From: Bremia lactucae
Taxonomy: Eukaryota > Oomycota > Peronosporomycetes > Peronosporales > Peronosporaceae
Reading direction: 5' to 3'
DNA length: 64,000 bases
NCBI RefSeq assembly: GCF_004359215.1
Contig: NW_027152031.1
Coordinates: 58,500 to 122,499 of the forward strand
Part shown: piece by piece, positions 62,746 through 64,000 of the stretch
Layout of the letters: each line of letters opens with the position of its first letter
Numbering within the stretch: the stretch's first letter is position 1
Translations under genes and position numbers: made by a program
Notes under the pieces: generated by a model
Databases searched by the model: none
What the model was told of the DNA's origin: nothing
What the model saw: only the letters and a program-made list of their open reading frames with translations

Positions 62746-63620
62746 TTAGGTCTTTTCACTACCGAGATGACCACCAAGGACAGTATCGTGTGCCTCATAG
62801 AGGATTCGGTACTTCAAATCCTCATCATGAGGAACAACGACACGCGGAGGGTCCGCGATGTCTGTGCAATAAAGCAACAGGTTGTTATCGATAGAAAATC
62901 GATGAAACTTTGCACGCAAACGTGCCGGTAATTTAATACCTGAATCCGAGTTCTTTAAAGCTCGTAGCAGAGCTACACACTGTTCATCCTTGGCGTAAGC
63001 CTAACGGATTAATTTAGGAATAGGCGACGAGATAGTCGTTAAAAGAGAAAGCCCATAATCCGGCCTGCGCGATAACGCATCGGCCAAAGCATTTTTCTTG
63101 CCGGTTTATACTTCACCTCGAAGTTGTATTCCGCAAAAAAGGATAGCCATCGGGCCATTCTTTAGTCGCCGTGCGTAATGACGCGTGATCTGTATAAATC
63201 ACAAACGGCTTAGAGCCGAGCAAATGAACTCTGAATTTGACGAGAGCATACTTCATAGCAAGTAACTCTTTGTCACGAACTGGGTAGTTCTCTTCTGCAG
63301 CTTTAAGCTGTCTAGACTCAAACGCAATAACACGTTCATGCCCCTCAATATCTGTTTGTAACAGAGCACTGCCAATGGCAAAATCTGATGCGTCACAGAC
63401 GACACTGATAGGCCAATTTGGGTTTGGCAGTGCCAGAATCGGGGCATGGATAAGGCTATCCTTAACTGCTCGAAAAGCATTTCTTTTTCGGTGCTCGTCC
63501 AGCACCATTCTGTATCCTTTTTAAGGAGATTAGATAACGGCCTAGCCATATCAGCGTAATTTTCGCTATATTTGTGTAAATAATTGGCGAGACCCAACCA
63601 CTTACGCAAATCCTTTTGGT
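62746..63620 (-). pseudogene. pol: RNase H of A-7
   Basis: 63508-63113 is open for 131 codons and has all three recognisable acidic positions: SVVCDASDFAIGSALLQTD, AFESRQLKAAEENY and FVIYTDHASLR. This is better than the A-6 copy. After a 20-bp deletion near 63162 the frame is lost before the DALSRRP end. 63609-63500 holds MRKWLGLANYLHKYSENYADMARPLS, the connection from RT. Confidence 0.75.
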
Positions 63621-64000
63621 TTCTAGGAACCGGCTAATCTACTATGGCTTTTACCTTAGCGGAATCCGCTCTAAGGCCTCACTTTCCAATGAAGCATCCT
63701 AAAAAGGAATTTCGTCTGCGCCAAAAATGCATTTAAATGCATTGGCATACAATTTGTTTGTGCGCGCGCACTCGAGCACTGCTCGCAAATGGTCTAAATG
63801 GTTGTCCATATCCGACCGACCTGCTCCGCACGACTATGGACAAAAATGTCATCGAAAAAGTCTGTGCATAACCGCGATGAGGGTGGAACAGTTGTGTCAC
63901 GACGATTATATGTTGCCGGGGCGTTGGCCACTCCCATAAAATACCGCTTGGTGTGCTAAACGCTGTAAGCGGGACATCGCTAGCTCGCATGAGCAATTGG
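63621..64000 (-). pseudogene. pol: Reverse transcriptase of A-7 (partial)
   Basis: 63996-63733 starts LMRASDVPLTAFSTPSGILWEWP, then a deletion removes MPQGLSNAP. FHPHRGYAQ is followed by a shifted FDDIFVHS. The window ends inside the palm domain. Confidence 0.7.

Larger units (their letters stand above)
59910..64000 (-). mobile_element. A-7: 3' half of a second tandem family A element
   Basis: Repeats A-6 at a spacing of 7,700 bp. From 59910 to 62904 it appears identical to 52210-55204, stops and frameshifts included. From 62905 on it differs by frequent substitutions and small indels (for example about 20 bp missing near 63162). It continues past the window end. Confidence 0.9.

Noticed and set aside
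1..64000. CRISPR arrays, rRNA genes, bacterial operons or riboswitches
   Set aside because: No regularly spaced repeats with unique spacers, no rRNA motifs and no operon structure. Tandem repeats found are minisatellites within transposon genes.

Overview
This window looks like a repeat-rich, gene-poor stretch of an oomycete-type nuclear genome (Peronosporales-like). That is an inference from the Ty3/Gypsy chromovirus families present and from small mitochondrial DNA insertions with intact-looking nad4 and tRNA-Pro sequence. I found no convincing host protein-coding gene. Almost every base belongs to nested, truncated and rearranged LTR retrotransposons. I call the Gypsy families A (LTR TGTAATGGGG...CCGCTACA, about 484 bp), B and C (related, LTR TGTAACGGGG...), D (LTR TGTAACGGGC...CCGCCAACA, about 515 bp) and E (internal part only). 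There is also one Copia family (LTR TGTTAGGATG..., 259 bp).

Layout: 1-858 is the 3' end of B-1, lying in the pol of E-1 (859-about 3.3 kb). 3614-5718 is the 3' half of B-2, fused to the 5' half of D-1 (5719-7800). B-3 (7824-15471) is nearly complete and sits inside an A LTR with target duplication CAAGC. 15472-18330 holds two inverted 3' ends of A. 18.6-31.8 kb holds C-1, C-2 and C-3, the latter two with internal inversions. 31807-35060 is A-2, also rearranged. D-2 (35671-43579) is complete and sits inside another A LTR with target duplication CTCAA. 43.6-47.8 kb holds A and C debris, 47.8-50.2 kb Copia, and 50.2-51.4 kb a C 5' end. From 52210 to the window end is a tandem array of A elements (A-6 and A-7) sharing one LTR.

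How the genes work: each Gypsy element follows LTR - PBS - gag (zinc knuckle) - protease - reverse transcriptase - RNase H - integrase (H2C2 zinc finger, catalytic core, GPY/F) - chromodomain - PPT - LTR. Nearly all copies carry stops and frameshifts, so none should be autonomous.

The most interesting feature is an extra gene-like reading frame on the OPPOSITE strand, between the chromodomain and the 3' LTR, in families A, B and C and probably D. I call it the aORF. It starts just inside the polypurine tract. In B and C it encodes an acidic or Ser/Pro-rich N-terminus and a conserved helical middle; all three end in a coiled coil, and that end overlaps pol antisense. It remains open where pol is broken in several copies. 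Other unusual points are a 2,995-bp duplication that looks perfect although both copies carry the same inactivating lesions, matching inversion junctions between integrase and aORF, mitochondrial insertions inside retrotransposons, and a near-perfect 45-bp-arm palindrome inserted in an LTR.
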